From NCBI GenBank assembly GCA_027257055.1, contig JAPVLO010000039.1, positions 6,416,501 through 6,480,500 of the forward strand: a stretch of 64,000 bases of DNA, given 5' to 3'. The translations under genes and the position numbers were made by a program. Of this stretch, positions 1 to 21,078 are shown one piece after another (position 1 is the first letter of the stretch; every line of letters begins with the position of its first letter). Source of the stretch: Cephalopachus bancanus. Taxonomy: Eukaryota; Chordata; Mammalia; Primates; Tarsiidae. Below the pieces are notes generated by a model. The model did not search any database. It had not been told where the DNA came from and saw nothing but the letters and a program-made list of their open reading frames with translations.

Positions 1-55
1 GCCCAGAGCCCACCTCCACGCAGAATGGTGATGATGCAGGTGTTTCATGTTGCAG

Positions 56-8279
<8,224 letters not shown>

Positions 8280-9115
8280 CAGGGCTGCCCCCTTCCCCAC
8301 TCTCACTATCAGCCTCTGGGGTCTGTGCCCAGCATCAGCTGCCCCTGCTGGCCACCAGTAGGGTGGACCTGGGATGCCTGGTGTGAGTCCGGCCTCCACA
8401 GGCATTTCTGGGCCTCAGGACCACATCAGCTATACCTGTGAAGTGACAACAACATGGACCCAGGTTGTTCTCTAGACTGTTTTCTGGAGTGGTATCCACC
8501 CACTGGATTTAGGGCCCCAGGCTCCCTCCTTCTGTCTTTGCCCAGTGTGTCTTCCTTTAACCCAGCAGGGCCTGTGTGCTCCAGAGGGGCAGTGGGCCAC
8601 CACCAGCAGGCCAGGGCAAGGCCTGGATTCTGCCACGTCCGCCGCTCTCCACATCCACTAGTCCTGAGCATGACTGCCCCGTGAGTCTGTGTCCTGAGAT
8701 GGATGTCAGCTGCAGCCTGCCCCAGCAGCCTGGGCCAGTCTTCCTTTTTAGCACTCAGACCCATCCCAGCCATCACCAGCAGACCAGGTGTTCAAGGCTC
8801 CCTGCACTGCCACATCCCAGTACACCTCTCCTGGCCTACCTGTGCTACTGAGACACTTATCACCAGCAGTCTCCAAACTGGACAGTGCACAAGGGCCCAG
8901 CACAACTCTGAAGGCCCCGAAAAGCATGTTCTCTGTTAGCAGCTTCCACTAGTGTGTGTCAGAGCTGCTTCCAGGAGCAGCACGGTGCGAAGACGAGGCC
9001 CAGTGAAGAAGGAAGGCTTGAGTCTCCCCATCCTTGTGAATGTCCTTGTCTGTTTCAGATGCAGTGCAGTCAATTTTATAAGATGTGCAATAAAAACAAA
9101 AAGCCTTTGTATAAA
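8280..9115 (+). other. SLX4: SLX4 3' UTR
   Basis: Repeat-free sequence between the stop codon and a poly(A) signal. The short open frames in it look like noise. The end point is set only by the AATAAA at 9089 and is approximate. Confidence 0.65.
9089..9094 (+). terminator. SLX4: SLX4 poly(A) signal
   Basis: Canonical AATAAA about 810 bases after the stop codon, in a locally A/T-rich patch. It is the first canonical signal after the stop that I noticed. Confidence 0.6.
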
Positions 9116-12100
9116 CCTAGATGCTGCACTCCAGAAGAATCACGGGGGAAGCGGGCTAGGGTAGCCCGGGTCTGCTGTCTCATTTCTCTCGGGTTCCTAG
9201 AAAAGAGATGCAGGTGTTCATTCACTCGTCCGTCCCCATGTTTGTCCACACATGTTTGTCTGTGTTTAGCAGAGCCTGGCCAGGCGCCAAGCTCCAGCCC
9301 ATGTTGCCTGAGGTGAGGCTGGAGTTCCTGCAGCCACCTCAGCGGGGTGGTTACACTTGCAGGTTCCAGCCCAACCCAGGCCCACTTAGTCAGAATTGGT
9401 CTTTCATAGGAAAGTCTGCAAGCACTGCTTTGGCCCGTGCTGGGCTGTGTGGGGACAGCAGAAACAGGCTGCCCTCAGTGCTCTGCTAGTGAAGGAGACG
9501 CCTATCCTGGGCCTGGCAGTGGGGAGGTGGGGGTGGGAGGTTGGGCTCTGGTGGCCTGAAGGTTCATGTCAGGGACAGCCTCCTGGGGAAGAGGGGTTCA
9601 TGAGCTGGGCCTGAGAGGCAAGCAGCATTCGGAGGGCTGGAAACGGGGCACCTCGAACTCATATGGCCTGGCAGGTGACAGGTGGCGAGGCCCAGGCCCT
9701 CCGGCTTACATTGCCCAGGGCAGATAGTTCAAGGGACGGGCAATTCAAGGAACAGACAATTTCAAAAGCTGGAGATCTTTGATCAAACTGAAGATGGATT
9801 TTGGCCAACTTTGGAAGTTATCACGAGTTTCCTCTATGATGGGCTGATCCCCGTCCCTGGTATTAAGGGAAGCGAGATGGACTGATTAAAGGTGGGGGGT
9901 GGGGGGACTTAGGGTCTTTGTCTGGCTTTTCAGGGTTTGTGGTTTGAATGTGCATTGGGAGCCCTCAGCATCCTCCAAAGGTGTCCATGACCTGAAAGAA
10001 GTCCAGAACTTCCCAGTTGGTGGAGACCTGTTGGGGGAGGGGTTCAAACCCAGCAAGATTCTCAGTGCAGTGTGGAGCCAAGGGAGGGAAGGCCCAGCCT
10101 GGGGACTGCGTCCGAGCCTCGCCCTTACCCTGGCCAGTTGGGTCACTGTACACTCCCCAGGACAAGTAGTGGGCAGAGGCTCAGCATGTCGCGGCCCTGA
10201 GCCTGTGTGCAGAGCAGTCCCCCATAGGGCCTTGGTGTCCTGGAAAAGAACCTCGACCTTCCACAGAACTAGACTCACTCAGACACTACAGAATTAGGTC
10301 CAGCTAATTGGTTCAGAAGGAAAATGGGGTGCAGCACTGTCTTCTCAGTGCCTACAGCAAGGCTGGTGGGCCTTGGGGCCTCTTCATGACAAGGTGGAGG
10401 GATTTCCCTTTCAGAAGCTCCATCCGCCCTGCCTTATGGTGGGGTATTAGCACAAGGAGAAAGCTGGCAGCAGAACATTCACTGTTACCACTAGATAAGA
10501 AAATGGGAGGACATTTGCGTTTCAGTGTAATGTGACAAGACCTCCAGGGCTGTCCTGCTTTGGTGGCCCTGGCCTGGACACAGCCCTTCAAGACAATCAC
10601 AGAGGACCCACAGCCCAGCTTGGGCCCAGACATGGGGGCTCACAGAGAAAGGCCCCAGCAGGAGGGAAGCCTGATGCTGTCGGTAGGGCAGGAAGGGCTG
10701 AGGCCACTGCCTGTCCAGCTGACCCCAGCACTCGGTGGACAGAGAGCCCCACGGTGAGAACAACTTGGGAGCCCCTACACATCAGCACTTCCAAGAGCCA
10801 GGAGAATGGCCCGCCTGGTTCTCCAGGAGCCAGCAGAGCAGAGAACGTGGACCGATCTCGTGTGGGCTGATGGACATTCCTGCAAGCAGGGAAGGAAGGG
10901 GGGCTGGACCTGGGGCTTCTGAGACCCCCACGGAGCTGGCTGTTTCCTCTCGTGCTCAGCATCCATCCGCCCTGGACCACAGAGGAGGCAGAGCGAGCCT
11001 CTCTGAGCTTTCATGTGACAAATACCCACCAGGCCCCTGTGGTTTCCAACATCCTGTGCACAGCTGGGTTTCAGACGCCTTTGCCGCTCCCCAGGGCCAA
11101 GGCTGCAGCTGCTGGTTCTGCCTCCGCCTGGTGTCTCAGCAGCCTTCTCAAGGGGCCACCTTCGTGTCATCTCAACACCCAGAACATTCTCGGGTGCTCA
11201 GAAAGCATTGTCTGGAGGATGGGAGGGAGAGAGAAGGGAAGAAAGGGGACATGGAAGGGGCATTTCCGATTTGCCCACCCACACTGGCCCTCCCACCTCC
11301 TGCTATGTACAAGCTGCTCTAAGCATCAAAACCCACTACTTTCCTGCTCTACAACCACTACTGGATCCCACTTGGTTACTGAGGAAAATTCAGATCCTAA
11401 GACACCCATCCTTTGACTTCCACCTTGTCACTTTCTTCCCTCAGGGTCCCATGTTAAGTAGCTCGATCCCTGTCACTGGACAGTGTCCTGTACTTTCATT
11501 GTACCTTTTCTCGTGTGGCTTACTCCAAGCCACGTCCTTCCCCCTGCCCTTCCCTGTTAGGACAGCACACCTGCTGAGGTCCACCTTCAGGGGCCAAGTG
11601 TGATCTCCTGCCACGAATGGCCACATTCTGCCATTTCATCTCAGGGTGCAGGTGACCTGCCCTTGGGGGCCTCTTGACTCACAGGAAGACGCTGTGGGGT
11701 GCAGCTGGGTCAGAAGGTGCCTGCTGGGTGACGGAGAGAAGGAACGCGAGAGAGTATAGAAAGGGAGGGGAGGACTGCAGGGCATCAGAGCATCTGCGGG
11801 CCTGGAGGTGGGAGGGTGCAGACCACCCCAGCAAGGTCACCTTCCGGCTGTGTGACTTCGGGCTGCAGGCTTGGTCTCCTGACACCTGCCTGAAAGCAAA
11901 CATCTATCGATGGCAAGTGTGCTTCCTTTTGGGAGCAGGGAGTGATGATGTATCAGTAGCTTTGGCTTTGCATGACTTTATCCTGAGCAGTGGTTGCCAG
12001 AGTCAAGACCCCCAGAGTCACCCCGACCCTATGGGCTGGGTGCCAAACCCAGAGCACTGGGCCTGAGGCAAGCAAGACACATCAATGTGTCTGTGAGGCT

Positions 12101-14190
12101 GTTGGCTGTTGAAATCAGACAGGAAGGAAGGTTGAGGTGGCGCTCAGCACAGGAAGAGGTGAGGAGCCGGAGCCACAGGACACTGTGGGCTCACGGGGAC
12201 TGCAGGATGCGGCGGCAGCAACACCCTGATCCCTGATCCCTAGGACTCACCGGTTGGCCCGACAGAGCTCCCGCCACCCCACAACTGCAGCAAGGCTGGA
12301 CCCGAGGGGCAGAGATGGAGACCCCCAGCCCTCCAGTGGGGGCATCCCTGGAGCAGCATTGAGGCCTAGGAGGTATGTTGGGTCCAGGTCACTTCAGTGC
12401 CCGGCAGGGAGAAAGAAGGGACCACTGGCAGAAAGGATGGTGGCTTTTCACCATCCTTTCACCTCGAGCTACTCTGGGAAGGGGGACTGGGGCGAATCTA
12501 CAGGAAGGTATCCGCAAGAGCGCTGGGGCAGGACGGGGTCACAGTAGGGGCACAAACAGACATGTGCCAAAGGCCGGCCTGGGACAGGCCCCAGGGGACA
12601 AAGCCCAGTTCCCAGGTACCAGTGATGGGGTAGGAGGAGCAGGAAGCAGCAAGAGGGGTTCCAGCTGGGAGTCATGATGCTGAGCCACGGCCAAGAGGAC
12701 TCAGCAGACGGGGGCACCATTCCAGGTCCCTTCTTCTCTGTGTCTCTGTCCGCACCTGGAAGACAGAGGCTACCACACAGGACCGTCCCCAAAGGTCCTG
12801 AAGGTCGAGGGCAGGAGCAGGTGGCTCCAGGTCCCGCTCTTGGTGCCAGCTGTGTGCCCTTCCCTCATTGGGTAAGAAGCCCCCAGGGCCTCTCCCAGCC
12901 GCCTCTTCTAGTGAGAGGAGGTCCATCATCCTGAGAGAGACAGAAATCACGGGAGTCTTCAGAAGAATTGTTGCTGCACTGGGCCAACGTGGGTGTTGGC
13001 CATGGTGTCCTCCCCTATGGCCAGGCTGCTAGGGCCTGGAGGTGCCTGTCACAGGCTGCAGGATAGGCAACCCGTCTTCTCTTCCACTGGTGCTGGAATC
13101 CCCAGGGCTGGATCTGGCCTCCCCTTGGATTCCAGGGGCAATTAGGAGGGTGGTGTCTCCAGGTGTGGGCACCACTACCTCCATTTTTCAGGAGGGCTGT
13201 TTGATCTCGGGTGATGAGGCTGAGGCTCAGACCTCCAGAGGACCTAGTCCTGCATTTCCAGGCCCTGGAACTTACAAACAGTTGGAAGAGAAGGTCATTC
13301 AAGGATGACCAAGAAGGTCATCCATCTCTGTGGCCAGAGATATGGGCTGCCCAGGAGGGTGGCCAGCCAGTCACCAAGCAGCAGGTGGCAGAGCGGGTCA
13401 TTTGGGAAGGGGTCCAGCAGGCTCAGGCCAGGACTCAGGCCAGGTCTCTGGGAGAGAAGCATATGGCCAGGCAGGTCCCTGGGCAGAAGCAATGAGTCGG
13501 TCAGAACCTGGGTCTTCCCAGGGATGAGGCAGAAGAGACGGGGTCCGAGTCATACCAGGAGGGTCTCAGGTCCACCCTCCCCCACAGACAAATCTCTAGG
13601 GATGGCACCTGGCAACACCCGCGAAGCTGCCAGGGAGGCAGCAGTGGCCAGTCACTCATCGCTCTGTCCTTGCCCTGCCTGCTGTAGCTCAGACCCTCTG
13701 TAGAGTGACCTCTGGCCTTCACATCCCCCAAGGCAACCCAGGGCCACCTGTCCACAGTCTTCCCCTCCTTAAGCTGGGCTTGCGGGGGCCCCTGCAGCTC
13801 TCCCAGAGGCCTTCTGGGTAGGATCTGCCTGACTGTCCTTGGTGGCGGCTGTGGCCTCCCAACCTCACCCTGCTCAGAGGTCTGTGGAAGGCGCTACCCT
13901 GCAAGAGGACTTCTGGGGCCATGTGTGGGGCCTCAGGAGTGGCAACCACAGAGCTGCCCCCTCATCCTCTGGGGCTGGCCCTGAGATGGGGTAGCAACAT
14001 GGGGTTGGTTCACCTGTTCCTCCTCCTCTGTCCTTCTTGGAGGAAGTGTCCAAGGCTGGGGAGGGTGCTGGTCTCCCCTGACTGGGGCCTGAGCAGCAGT
14101 GCCAGATCAAGTCCAGGACACCTGTCGAATCTGAATTTCAGATAAACAATCAATCTTTTTAGTATAAGTGTGTCTCAAGTATTACAATGC
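9116..14190. other. Unique intergenic DNA between SLX4 and NLRC3
   Basis: About 5 kb, GC-rich, with no Alu or L1 I could recognise, in sharp contrast to the Alu-packed sequence after it. Open frames of 60-195 codons occur in several frames on both strands but none shows a familiar protein or a splice-supported extension. Human NLRC3 has non-coding first exons far upstream of its ATG, so promoter or 5' UTR exons may lie here; I cannot place them. Confidence 0.5.
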
Positions 14191-14194
14191 ATAT

Positions 14195-14250
14195 GCTTTT
14201 TTTTTTTTTTTTTAAAATAGAGAGACAAGGTCTTGCTCTGTCGACTCTTC
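14195..14250 (-). repeat. Alu 3'-end stub
   Basis: Poly-T followed by GAGACAAGGTCTTGCTCTGTCG and then unique sequence; a severely truncated copy. Confidence 0.6.
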
Positions 14251-14309
14251 TCCAACCCTCACTTCCGCCAGCCACTGTTCCTCCTTTGTTCCTCTCCCAG
14301 ACACTTTCT

Positions 14310-14438
14310 GGTTCAGTGATTCGCAATTCTGGTTAGAATCACCTGGGGAACTTAAAATAGACCCATGGTGGGCCCTACCCAGACCAACTAGATCTCTGGA
14401 TGGGCAGGCTGAGCAGTGTTTTTTAAAAACAATGCTCC
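14310..14438. repeat. MER5A-like hAT fragment
   Basis: TTAGAATCACCTGGGGAACTT, GGGCCCTACCCAGACCAACT and a GTTTTTTAAAA end resemble MER5-type non-autonomous Charlie elements. Confidence 0.5.
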
Positions 14439-14439
14439 A

Positions 14440-14732
14440 GCTGGGTTCGGTGGCTCAGCCTGTAATCCCGCACCTTGAGAGGCTGAGGTGAGTGGATTGC
14501 CTGAGCCCACGGGTTCGAGACCCACCTGGGCAACTTGGCAAGACCTCATCTCTACAATAAATCAAAAAATTAGCCGGGCGTGGTAGCACGTGCCTGTAAT
14601 TCCAGCTACTCGGAAGGCTGAGGCGGAAGGATCACCGGAGCCCAGCAGGTCGAGGCTGCGGTGGCCGGGAGCAGCCACTGCACTCCAGTCTGGGCGACAG
14701 AGTGAGACTCCAACTCAAAAAAAAACAAAACA

Positions 14733-14768
<36 letters not shown>
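14440..14768 (+). repeat. Alu with (CA)n tail
   Basis: Complete tarsier-type dimer; the A-tail has become a (CA)n run at 14738-14767. AATGCTCCA flanks it on both sides. Confidence 0.92.
14738..14767. repeat. (CA)n microsatellite
   Basis: About 15 uninterrupted CA units at the end of an Alu tail. Confidence 0.95.
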
Positions 14769-14769
<1 letters not shown>

Positions 14770-15590
14770 AATGCTCCATAGAACGCCCATAGGATGCAGT
14801 GATTCCACCTCTGGGTTTATACACAAAAGAATCTAAAGAAGGGTCACAGAGATGTTTGTACACTATGTCCACAGCAGCATTGTTCACAATAGCCAAAAGG
14901 TAGAAACAACCCAAGTATCCCTCACCAGACGAGTGGGTAAGCACAATAGGGTGCATAAATGCCCTGGAGTATCATCCATCCACAAAAGTGAATAAAATCG
15001 GGACACAGCCGGGCTAAGTGGCTCAGCCTGTAATCCCGTGCCTTTGGGAGGCTGAGGTGAGTGGATTGCCTGAGCCCGCAGGTTCGAGACCCGCCTGGGC
15101 AGCGAGACCTCATCTCTACAATAAATCAAAAAAATCAGCCGGGCGTGGTAGCACATGCCTGTAATTCCGGCTACTCGGAAGGCTGGGGTGGAAGGATCGT
15201 TGGAGCCCAGCAGGTCGAGGCTGCGGTGGCCGGGAGCGGCCACTGCACTCCAGTCTGGGCTACAGAGTGAGACTCCAACTCAAAAAAAAAAAAAAATCGG
15301 GACACATGCTACAACATGGGCGGACCTTCAGGACATGGTGCTAAGCGAAAGAAGCCATACATGAAAGGACAGATATTGTATGATTCTACTTGTGTGAGTT
15401 CCCCATAAGTCAAATTCACAGAGGCAGAAAGTGGAACTGGGGATGTCAGGGCCTGGGACAGGGAGAATAGTTTCCATTTTGGAGGATGAAAAAGTTCTGG
15501 AGCTGGATGGAGATGATGGCTGCAAAACAGTGAATGTCCTCCGAGCCACTGAAGTATGTTCTTAAAAATGGCTAAAGTGATAACATTTGC
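14769..15590 (+). repeat. L1 3' fragment split by an Alu
   Basis: ATTGTTCACAATAGCCAAAAGG upstream, and TGAAAGGACAGATATTGTATG plus AAAATGGCTAAAGTGATAAC downstream, are typical of an old L1 3' region. Confidence 0.75.
15008..15293 (+). repeat. Alu, tarsier-type dimer
   Basis: Inserted in the L1 with an exact AAAATCGGGACACA duplication on both sides; CpG-rich and little decayed, so relatively young. Confidence 0.93.
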
Positions 15591-16084
15591 GATACATATG
15601 CTTTACCACATTTTTTAAAACTTACACAAAAAATATCACTCCAGATAATACCCTACTGGAGCTGAGAGGTCCTGAGCTGGGACCTTTTATAACCCGGTCC
15701 CCTTATCCTCCCAGCCATTCCCTCTCCCCCCAGCAGCAGCAGGGTTGGTCGCCTGGTGGGTGCACCTGGACATAACAACAGGAGAGCGTGTGTCCACCCT
15801 GGGCCATGCTCTGACAACGCCCAATCTGAGAGCAGGACAGAGGTTCCTAGTGTCCCAGCCTCTAGCAGGTGTCCAGGTATATTATCTTCGTTTTTCGCCT
15901 ACCCGTCTCTCCTTCAAAAAATCTCACGACCCTCACGGGGCGGGACCCCCGCACTCTAGGGTAACAGGCCAACAGTAGCATTTCTTCATTTTGGCTTACA
16001 TGCTTTTGAATTTTTATAGTTGCTAGCTTAACTTTTTAAAAATTGAGGTATAACTTACATATATTAAAGTGAGTTTGATGGTTT

Positions 16085-16112
16085 TATATATATATATATA
16101 TATATATATACC
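16085..16112. repeat. (TA)n microsatellite
   Basis: Uninterrupted TA dinucleotides inside the L1 composite. Confidence 0.9.
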
Positions 16113-16245
16113 CCTGTGTAATCACCACCCAGATCTATATATAGAAATTGTCAGCACCCTGGAAGGCATGCCTCCTTCAAATCAGAAGCATTTCCAAAGG
16201 TAGCCACCATTTTGGCTTTTATAATTTCAGATTAGTTTGGACTGG

Positions 16246-16464
16246 TTTAGAGACAGTGTCTTTTTCTGTTGCCCAGACTGGAGTGCAGTGGTACAATCAT
16301 AGCTCACTGTAGCCTTGAACTCCTGGGCTCAAGCAACCATCCTGCCTCAGACTTCTGAGTAGCTAGGACTATGGCATCCACCACCATGCCCTGCTAATTT
16401 TTAAATTTTTTTTGTAGAGATAGGGTCTTGCTATGTTGCCCAGGCTGGTCTTGAACTCCTAAGT
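16246..16464 (-). repeat. Alu, old AluJ-like
   Basis: TTGCCCAGACTGGAGTGCAGTGG through CTTGAACTCCTAAG; lacks the start of the left monomer. Confidence 0.8.
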
Positions 16465-16615
16465 TTGGCCTGATTTTAAACTCTCTATAAATAGAATCAT
16501 AGAGCAAGTTCTTTTTTGTTTCAAACTTCTTTCACTCAACATTATATCTGTGGGAAACATCCATAGTATTGAGCATGTAAGTAATTTATTCTTTTTCATC
16601 ACTATGTAGGATTTG

Positions 16616-16643
16616 TTTTTGCTTTAAAGAAGGATTTATTTTT

Positions 16644-16674
<31 letters not shown>

Positions 16675-17021
16675 TTGAGTTGGAGTCTCACTCTGTCGTC
16701 CAGAGTGGAGTGCAGTGGCTGCTCCTGGCCACCACGGCCTCGACCTGCTGGGCTCCAGCGATCCTTCTGCCTCATCCTTTCAAGTAGCCAGAATTACAGG
16801 CGCGCGCTACCACACCCGGCTAATTTTTTGATTTATTGTAGAGATGAGGTCTCGCCAAGTTGCCCAGGCGGGTCTCAAACCCGCGGGCTCAGGTAATTCA
16901 CTCACCTCAGCCTCCCAAAGGCGCAGGATTACAGGCTGAGCCACCAAGCCCGGCTTAAAGAAGGATTTATTGACAGGACAGAAAAACTCCCACAATGGGA
17001 GAGGACCCAAGGGGGTTTACC
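16616..17021 (-). mobile_element. TINE-like LTR-derived retroposon, split by an Alu
   Basis: On the minus strand it begins at 17021 with GGTAAACCCCCTTGGG, continues through TGGGAGTTTTTCTGTCC and AATAAATCC, and ends in an A-rich tail at about 16616. An exact 16-bp target-site duplication, CACTATGTAGGATTTG, flanks the whole unit at 16600-16615 and 17022-17037. An Alu later jumped into the 3' end. Without the Alu the body is about 67 nt. It resembles the R region of a gamma-type LTR with its poly(A) signal. Confidence 0.85.
16641..16954 (-). repeat. Alu inserted in the TINE
   Basis: TTAAAGAAGGATTTATT is present on both sides (16624-16640 and 16955-16971). The tail is a (TTTA)n tract. Young, CpG-rich copy. 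Confidence 0.93.
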
Positions 17022-18472
17022 CACTATGTAGGATTTGATTGCATAGAAACATAAAAACTTCCTATTCTCTTATTGATGAACATTAGTTGGTTCTACTTTT
17101 TTTGGACATTATAAATAAAGCTGTTATAAACATTGTAGTACTCATGTTAGGTGGACAGAAACTCATTTCTGGTGGGGCTCGGGAGAGGAATTGCCGGGTC
17201 ACAGAAAATATGCATATTTGCTTTATTAACTACTATTTTCCAAAGTGATTTTAATTTGCATTTCTCTGATGACTAATTATATTCTTTTTTGTGACATATC
17301 TGTTAAAATTTTTGGCTCATTTTAAACTGAGCTTTTTTTTGTATTGACTTGTAAGCATTTTTTTTATATGCTTGGGATATATATCTCAGACATCTCCTAA
17401 TCTGGCTTTCTTTTACAGCCTCTTAATGCCTTTTAATGAATAGGCATTTCTAATATTCATGAATCCTAATGTAGTGTTTTTTTCTGATTAGTTTTTACCT
17501 CACTCGAGTTCATAAAGTTATTCTCCAGTAATTTTTCTAAAGGCTTGATAGTGTTAGCATTCACAGTTATATCTCTAATCTGGCTCAAATTAACTTTTGT
17601 GTACAGTGTGAGTTAGGGGTCAAGGTTCACTTTAATTTATGAATCTCTCATTACCCAGCAACATGTATTTCGAACGCCACCCTTTCCCTGCTGAACTGCA
17701 GTGGGGACACGATTGTAGGTCAGGGGAGCACATGCTGTACTCGTGGGCCTGCTTCCGGGCCTTCTATTGTCACCCTGTGCCGATGCCTATAGCTCTCTAG
17801 TAAGTCTTGTTGTCGCCTAGTGTGAGTCCTCCAACTTTGCTCTTCTTTTTCAAAATTGCCTTGGCTATTCTAGGGCCCTCTGCATTTTTCTACATGCTTT
17901 GAGATCAGCGTGTCAGTCTCTGTCCCGTCCCACCGAAGGAGCCTGCTGGGATTTTGACTGGGATGTCATTGAATCTGTAGATCAATCTGAGTAGAACTGA
18001 CATCTTAATTATAGTGAGTCTTGCAACTCATGAACCTTTAGGTGTCCTTCAATTTCCCTCAGGAATGCTTAGCAGTTTTCAGCATAGAGGCCTTGCAATT
18101 TTTTTTGCTAGATTTATTGCTAGATATTTGATTTTTATGGTATCTTAAACTTCAGTTTCAATTTGATTGCTGCTAGTAAATAGAAGTATAACTGATTTTT
18201 TGCGTGTATTTATCTTGTGTCCAGAAACCTTGCTAAATTCACATATTAGTTCTGTGTGTAGATTCTTTTGGATTTTCTATGTATACAATCATGTCAGTTG
18301 CAAATAGTGATGGTTTTATTTTTTCTTTTCTAATCTTGATACCTTCTATTTTTTAAATTTACCCGATTATACTACCATCTAAATTAAAAAAAAAAAAACT
18401 AAGCCATCAACTAGAAGTTATCCTTGGGGAATGGAAATGAGGTGTGTGCTTTATTTACTTTTGAATTCTAGA

Positions 18473-18756
18473 TTTTTTTTTTGAGTGGGGGTCTCTGTCG
18501 CTCAGACTGGAGTGCAGTGGCATGATCACAGCTCACCACAGCCTCGACATCCTGTGCTCAGGTGATCCTCCCTCCCTAGCCTCCCAAGTAGCTGGGACTA
18601 CAGGTGTGTGTCACCATGCTTGGTTATTTTTTGTTGTTTTTTTGTAGAGAAGTGTTCTTACTATGCTAGCTCAGGCTGATTTTGAACTCTTGAACTCAAG
18701 CAATCCTCCCACCTCCCAAATTGCTGGAATTACAGGCAAGAGCCACCGTTCTCATT
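18473..18756 (-). repeat. Alu
   Basis: Older reverse-orientation dimer with several indels. Confidence 0.85.
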
Positions 18757-18954
18757 TTTAATAAGTATATATTACTTTTATGATTCTATAAGCAGTCTAT
18801 TTAAATAGGGGGAGCAATACATGTTTTAGCAAAATTTAAGCAATTAAATTCAGAAAGTAAACATTTTCTTAATGCTGCTATTATATATTTCCAGTCATTT
18901 CTATAGCTACACAAAAACGGTATCCTATTCTGCATCTTGATTTTTTTCCCACAT

Positions 18955-19150
18955 AAAAATACATGATAAATACTGTGTGGTTCTATTTATATAACATTCT
19001 AGAATACCTTGATTGTTGTAGTTGTTACACAGGTATAGACATTTGTCAAAACTCACCTAACTGTACACTTAAAGTGGGTGCATTTTATTGCATATAATTG
19101 TACCTCAAAGAAAGTGATTAAACACCTTTTGATATCAAAAGAAAAAAAAT
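18955..19150 (+). repeat. L1 3' terminal fragment
   Basis: CATTTGTCAAAACTCACCTAACTGTACACTTAAAGTGGGTGCATTTTATTG region is the classic L1 3' UTR wording, ending in an A-rich tail. Confidence 0.75.
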
Positions 19151-19192
19151 ACACTGTGGACATTTATCTAGACATGAAGTTTGACCTCACTT

Positions 19193-19487
19193 TTTAAAAT
19201 TTTTAATTGGGGTCTCACTCTGTCACCCAGATTGGAGTGCAGTGACACACTCATGGCTCACCTGCAGCCTGGACCTCTTGGGTTCAGGCAATTCTCCTGC
19301 TTCAGTCTCCTAAATATGGGTCGACAGACGCATGCCACCATAACCAGCTGATTTTTTAATTTATTGCAGAGATGAGGTCTCTATGCCATCTAGACTGGTC
19401 TCAAACTCTTGGCCTCAAGCAATCCTCCCACCTGGGCCTCCCAAAGTGCTGGAATTAAAGGTGTGAGCCACTGTGCCGGGCTTGACC
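19193..19487 (-). repeat. Alu
   Basis: Diverged reverse dimer ending CACTGTGCCGGGCTTGACC. Confidence 0.85.
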
Positions 19488-19649
19488 TCACTATTTTTTA
19501 TGATCACATAATATGCCACGTATAATCGGATCATAGTTTATCTTACCAATTCCCGTTGATAGAAATTTAGTTTTCTTCCCTTTAGTTTCTGGCTGTTAAA
19601 CAACGTTTTCGTGATCCTCCTTGTAGCCACATCTTTGTACACTTGTTCA

Positions 19650-19868
19650 GTTATTTCTTTTTTTTTTGAGTTGGAGTCTCACTCTGTCACCTAGACTGGA
19701 GTGCAGTGGCCGCTCCGGGCCACCGCAGCCTCGACCTGCCAGGCTCCGGTGATCCTTCCGCCTCCGCCTTCCGAGTAGCTGGAACTACAAGCATGTGCTA
19801 CCATGCCCGGCTAGTTTTTGATTTATTGTAGAGATGAGGTCTCGCCAAGTTGCCCAGGCAGGTTGCAA
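19650..19868 (-). repeat. Alu, missing 5' part
   Basis: Tarsier-type right monomer and linker, then cut off within the left monomer. Confidence 0.88.
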
Positions 19869-20069
19869 ACTCAGTTTCTTTAGGATAAATTCCAAGAAGT
19901 AGAAATTCTGGGACAAAAGTTATTTAATGGCAATAGATAATAGTAAATTGTAATCCGGAATTGTTATACTAATTTATATTTCTACTATTAAGATTTCCAC
20001 TATTGCTACATTCTCACCAATACAGTCTGTTTTTTTTATAATTTTGCCACCTAGATAGATGAAAAATGA

Positions 20070-20379
<310 letters not shown>

Positions 20380-20726
20380 CCATTTTTTTCTTGATCCTTA
20401 GTGAGATAAAACATCTTTTCAATACCTTGGTCATTTTAATTTCTATGAATTGTCTGTGTCTTTTTTTTCTATTTTTATTTATGTCCGTGATTCTATTTGG
20501 TTATATACTTCTTACAAATTTTTAGGAGTTCTTTATATATTAAGGATATTAATGCTCTTTCATGTATGTTGCAAATGTATACTCTTGGCTTATGACTTTC
20601 CTTTCAACTTTATGGCATCAATTATCATTTATAAATATTTTAATTATTATAAATTAAATGTTTAAATTTTAAATTATTTAAATTAAGGTACATCTGTTTG
20701 TTTCCCCCTTTATGACTTCTGGGTGT

Positions 20727-21011
20727 TTTTTTTTGTTTTTTTTTTTGAGTTGGAGTCTCACTCTGTTGCCCAGGCTAGCGTGCAGTGGCATGCTCACGGC
20801 CAATCCAGCGTCAACCTACTGGGCTCGGGTGATCTTCCGCCTCAGCCTTCCAAGTAGCCGGAACTACAGGCACATGCTACCATGCCTGGCTAATTTTTTT
20901 TTTTTTTAATTGTAGAGATGAGGCTGTTCTTGAACCCGTGGGCTCAGGCAATCCCCTCACCTCAGCCTCCCAAAGTGCTGGGATTTCAGGCTTGAGCCAT
21001 CACGTCTGACC
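20727..21011 (-). repeat. Alu
   Basis: Reverse dimer, T-rich linker expanded at 20896-20908. Confidence 0.9.
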
Positions 21012-21078
21012 GACTTCTGGGTTTTGTCTTGCTTTATAAAGGCTTCTTTGCCCAAATACTATTTTAAAATATGCTCTC

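Larger units (their letters stand above)
16010..18420 (-). repeat. Composite of antisense L1 fragments
   Basis: Antisense L1 3' and ORF2-like wording recurs across this stretch: TTGAGGTATAACTTACATATA, TTAATTTGCATTTCTCTGATG, GGGATTTTGACTGGGATGTCATTGAATCTG and GCTAGATATTTGATTTTTATGG. It is interrupted by two Alus and one TINE. A (TA)n tract lies at 16085-16112. Confidence 0.7.

Noticed and set aside
8954..9316. Open frame in the SLX4 3' UTR region
   Set aside because: Spans the SLX4 poly(A) signal and has no recognisable product.
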